Origin: Holophagales bacterium UBA5066
Lineage (GTDB): Bacteria; Acidobacteriota; Thermoanaerobaculia; UBA5066
DNA: 17,086 nt
Direction of reading: 5' to 3'
Assembly: GCA_002414905.1 (NCBI GenBank)
Contig: DIAY01000250.1
Span: forward strand, 14,711 to 31,796
A program made the position numbers and the translations under genes. How positions within the stretch are numbered: the stretch's first letter is position 1; every line of letters starts with the position of its first letter. Below are positions 16,127 to 17,086 of this stretch, one piece after another. The notes below the pieces were generated by a model that did not search any database, was not told the origin of the DNA, and was given only the letters and a program-made list of their open reading frames with translations.

Positions 16127-16936
16127 CTAGAGCGGGTGGGGGGTCGGGACACGCTTGCGGAACGTGACGTGTTCCTTCGCTCCAGCGGCTTTCGCCGCGG
16201 CGACGACCTGCTCTCGGCCCCAGGCCACCTCGGCCGGGGCGTGACTGTCGGAGGAGAAGACGAGCGGCACCCCCGCGGCGACCAGCTTGCCGAGGAGCGC
16301 CGGTCCCGGGTATTCCTCGCCCACGGGCTTGCGCAGCCCCGCGCTCGACACCTCCGCCGCGACGCCTGCCGCCCGCGCGGCCGCGACGGCGGCGTCCTCG
16401 GCCGCCTCGCACTCCGGAGGCCGGCGGTGCCCGAACTTCTTCGCCAGGTCGAAGTGGGTCATCACGTCGAAGAGGCCCGAGGCCGCCGCCTTCGCCACGA
16501 GCCGGTAGTACTCGTTCCAGAGGTTTGCCGACCCCTCGCGCTCGTGCCGGGCACCGGCCCCCGGCGCGTCGATCCATCCGCCCGCGACGAAGTGGACCGA
16601 GCCGAGGACGACGTCCCAGTCGTAGGGGGCGAGCAGCGCGGTGAGCGTCTCCTCGTGTCCCTCGGCGTAGTCCGCCTCGATCCCGAGCAGCACGTCGATG
16701 CGTCCCCGGAACTCTTCGCGCAGCGCGAGGACTTCCTCGACGTACTCCGGCAGCTCTCCCCGGGTCATCGCGAGCCCCGGTTCGGGGTCCTCGCCCGGGA
16801 GGAAGTAGAGCGGCACGTGATCGGTGATTGCGATCTCGGTGAGCCCGCGCGAAAGTCCGTGAAGGACGTAATCTCGGGTCGCGCCGCCGGCGTGCCCGCA
16901 GCGTGCGGTGTGAACGTGGTAATCCGTCACGGCCAT
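16127..16936 (-). CDS. hisJ: PHP-family phosphoesterase, histidinol-phosphatase (HisJ/HisK) type
   Basis: 269 residues from ATG 16936, the same size as Bacillus HisJ (268). The likely reaction is dephosphorylation of L-histidinol phosphate in histidine synthesis, by a metal-dependent PHP barrel. Metal-binding motifs run in the family order: DYHVHT with H7 and H9, H15 in CGHA, TDH with D39/H40, IEADY with E87, GSVH with H115, the THFDLAKKFG segment, and SSDSH with D230 and H232. A longer in-frame start at 17005 would run over the start of the divergent adenosyltransferase, so it is rejected. There is no Shine-Dalgarno; a TACCCT box lies 8 nt upstream. No other histidine genes are visible, so another phosphoester substrate remains possible. 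Convergent with the PTPS-like gene across the palindrome. Confidence 0.85.
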   Translation of the reverse strand: MAVTDYHVHTARCGHAGGATRDYVLHGLSRGLTEIAITDHVPLYFLPGEDPEPGLAMTRGELPEYVEEVLALREEFRGRIDVLLGIEADYAEGHEETLTALLAPYDWDVVLGSVHFVAGGWIDAPGAGARHEREGSANLWNEYYRLVAKAAASGLFDVMTHFDLAKKFGHRRPPECEAAEDAAVAAARAAGVAAEVSSAGLRKPVGEEYPGPALLGKLVAAGVPLVFSSDSHAPAEVAWGREQVVAAAKAAGAKEHVTFRKRVPTPHPL

Positions 16937-16944
16937 CGGGGCGG

Positions 16945-16950
16945 AGGGTA
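16945..16950 (-). promoter_or_regulatory. Possible -10 box, leaderless start of the PHP phosphatase
   Basis: TACCCT on the minus strand ends 8 nt before ATG 16936 and no Shine-Dalgarno is present. It lies within the 52-bp divergent gap to the adenosyltransferase gene. The match to the -10 consensus is modest and no -35 was recognised. Confidence 0.3.
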
Positions 16951-16988
16951 GCAGCCGTCCGGCGGCGAGGCGAGAAGAGGAGGCAGGC

Positions 16989-17086
16989 ATGGCGATCCGG
17001 ATCAACCGCGTCTACACCCGGGGAGGAGACAAGGGCGAGACGAGCCTCGTCGGCGGCAAGCGTGTCCCCAAGGACTCCATTCGGAT
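16989..17086 (+). CDS. pduO: PduO-type ATP:cob(I)alamin adenosyltransferase, N-terminal fragment
   Basis: Only the first 32 residues are inside the window; the gene runs off the 3' end. ATG 16989 has AGGAGG (16978-16983) 5 nt upstream. The visible residues include RVYTRGGDKGETSLVGG followed by KRVPKDS, the ATP-binding N-terminal signature of the PduO/MMAB family (typical TRxGDxGxTSLxGG). These enzymes transfer the 5'-deoxyadenosyl group of ATP to cob(I)alamin to make coenzyme B12. It diverges from the PHP phosphatase gene with 52 bp between starts. Whether a second domain follows cannot be seen. Confidence 0.9.
   Translation, partial: MAIRINRVYTRGGDKGETSLVGGKRVPKDSIR

Noticed and set aside
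16937..17005. Longer N-terminus for the PHP phosphatase
   Set aside because: It would overlap the divergent adenosyltransferase start, and the conserved family sequence begins right after ATG 16936.
1..17086. tRNA, rRNA, CRISPR array, riboswitch, phage or insertion-sequence genes
   Set aside because: No cloverleaf-like segments, direct repeat arrays, transposase motifs or known riboswitch cores were seen; nearly all of the window is accounted for by protein genes.

Overview
This is a very GC-rich, densely coded bacterial segment holding 14 genes, two of them cut by the window ends. No RNA genes, insertion sequences, CRISPR arrays or phage genes were seen. Several traits would fit an Acidobacteriota-like bacterium: high GC, a transmembrane Ser/Thr kinase with a TolB/WD40-like C-terminal half, a bacterial STT3-like membrane protein, and Shine-Dalgarno sites at only some genes. 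That assignment is an inference from gene content, not a phylogenetic placement.

Layout. (1) Bases 1-2695, plus strand: the C-terminal part of a sigma-54 activator (AAA+ and Fis-type HTH), joined by an ATGA overlap to an STT3/oligosaccharyltransferase-like polytopic membrane protein. (2) Bases 2736-8441, minus strand: a three-gene CzcCBA-type heavy-metal efflux operon (outer-membrane channel, periplasmic adaptor, RND pump) with tight or overlapping junctions and no metal-responsive regulator in view. (3) Bases 8588-13069, plus strand: a carbohydrate operon tal-zwf-pgl-fbp (transaldolase, glucose-6-phosphate dehydrogenase, 6-phosphogluconolactonase, fructose-1,6-bisphosphatase). Together these could feed triose phosphates back to glucose 6-phosphate and run the oxidative pentose phosphate route as an NADPH-producing cycle. 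(4) Bases 13172-13690: an exported FKBP-type prolyl isomerase that collides tail to tail, with an 8-bp overlap, with a minus-strand Ser/Thr kinase (13683-15539). (5) Bases 15626-16045: a QueD/PTPS-fold protein that keeps the fold motifs but has lost several active-site signature residues. (6) Bases 16052-16118: a perfect 33-bp inverted repeat filling the gap to a convergent PHP-family histidinol-phosphatase-like gene (16127-16936). (7) Bases 16989-17086: the start of a divergent PduO-type cobalamin adenosyltransferase.

Most of the window is ordinary core and accessory metabolism. I see no clear new multi-gene system. The items most worth a second look are the degenerate PTPS-like protein, the large perfect palindrome, the STT3-like protein with an altered WWDYG region, the tal-zwf-pgl-fbp arrangement, and a recurring pattern of TAnnnT boxes 7-9 nt before starts that lack a Shine-Dalgarno, which suggests leaderless mRNAs.
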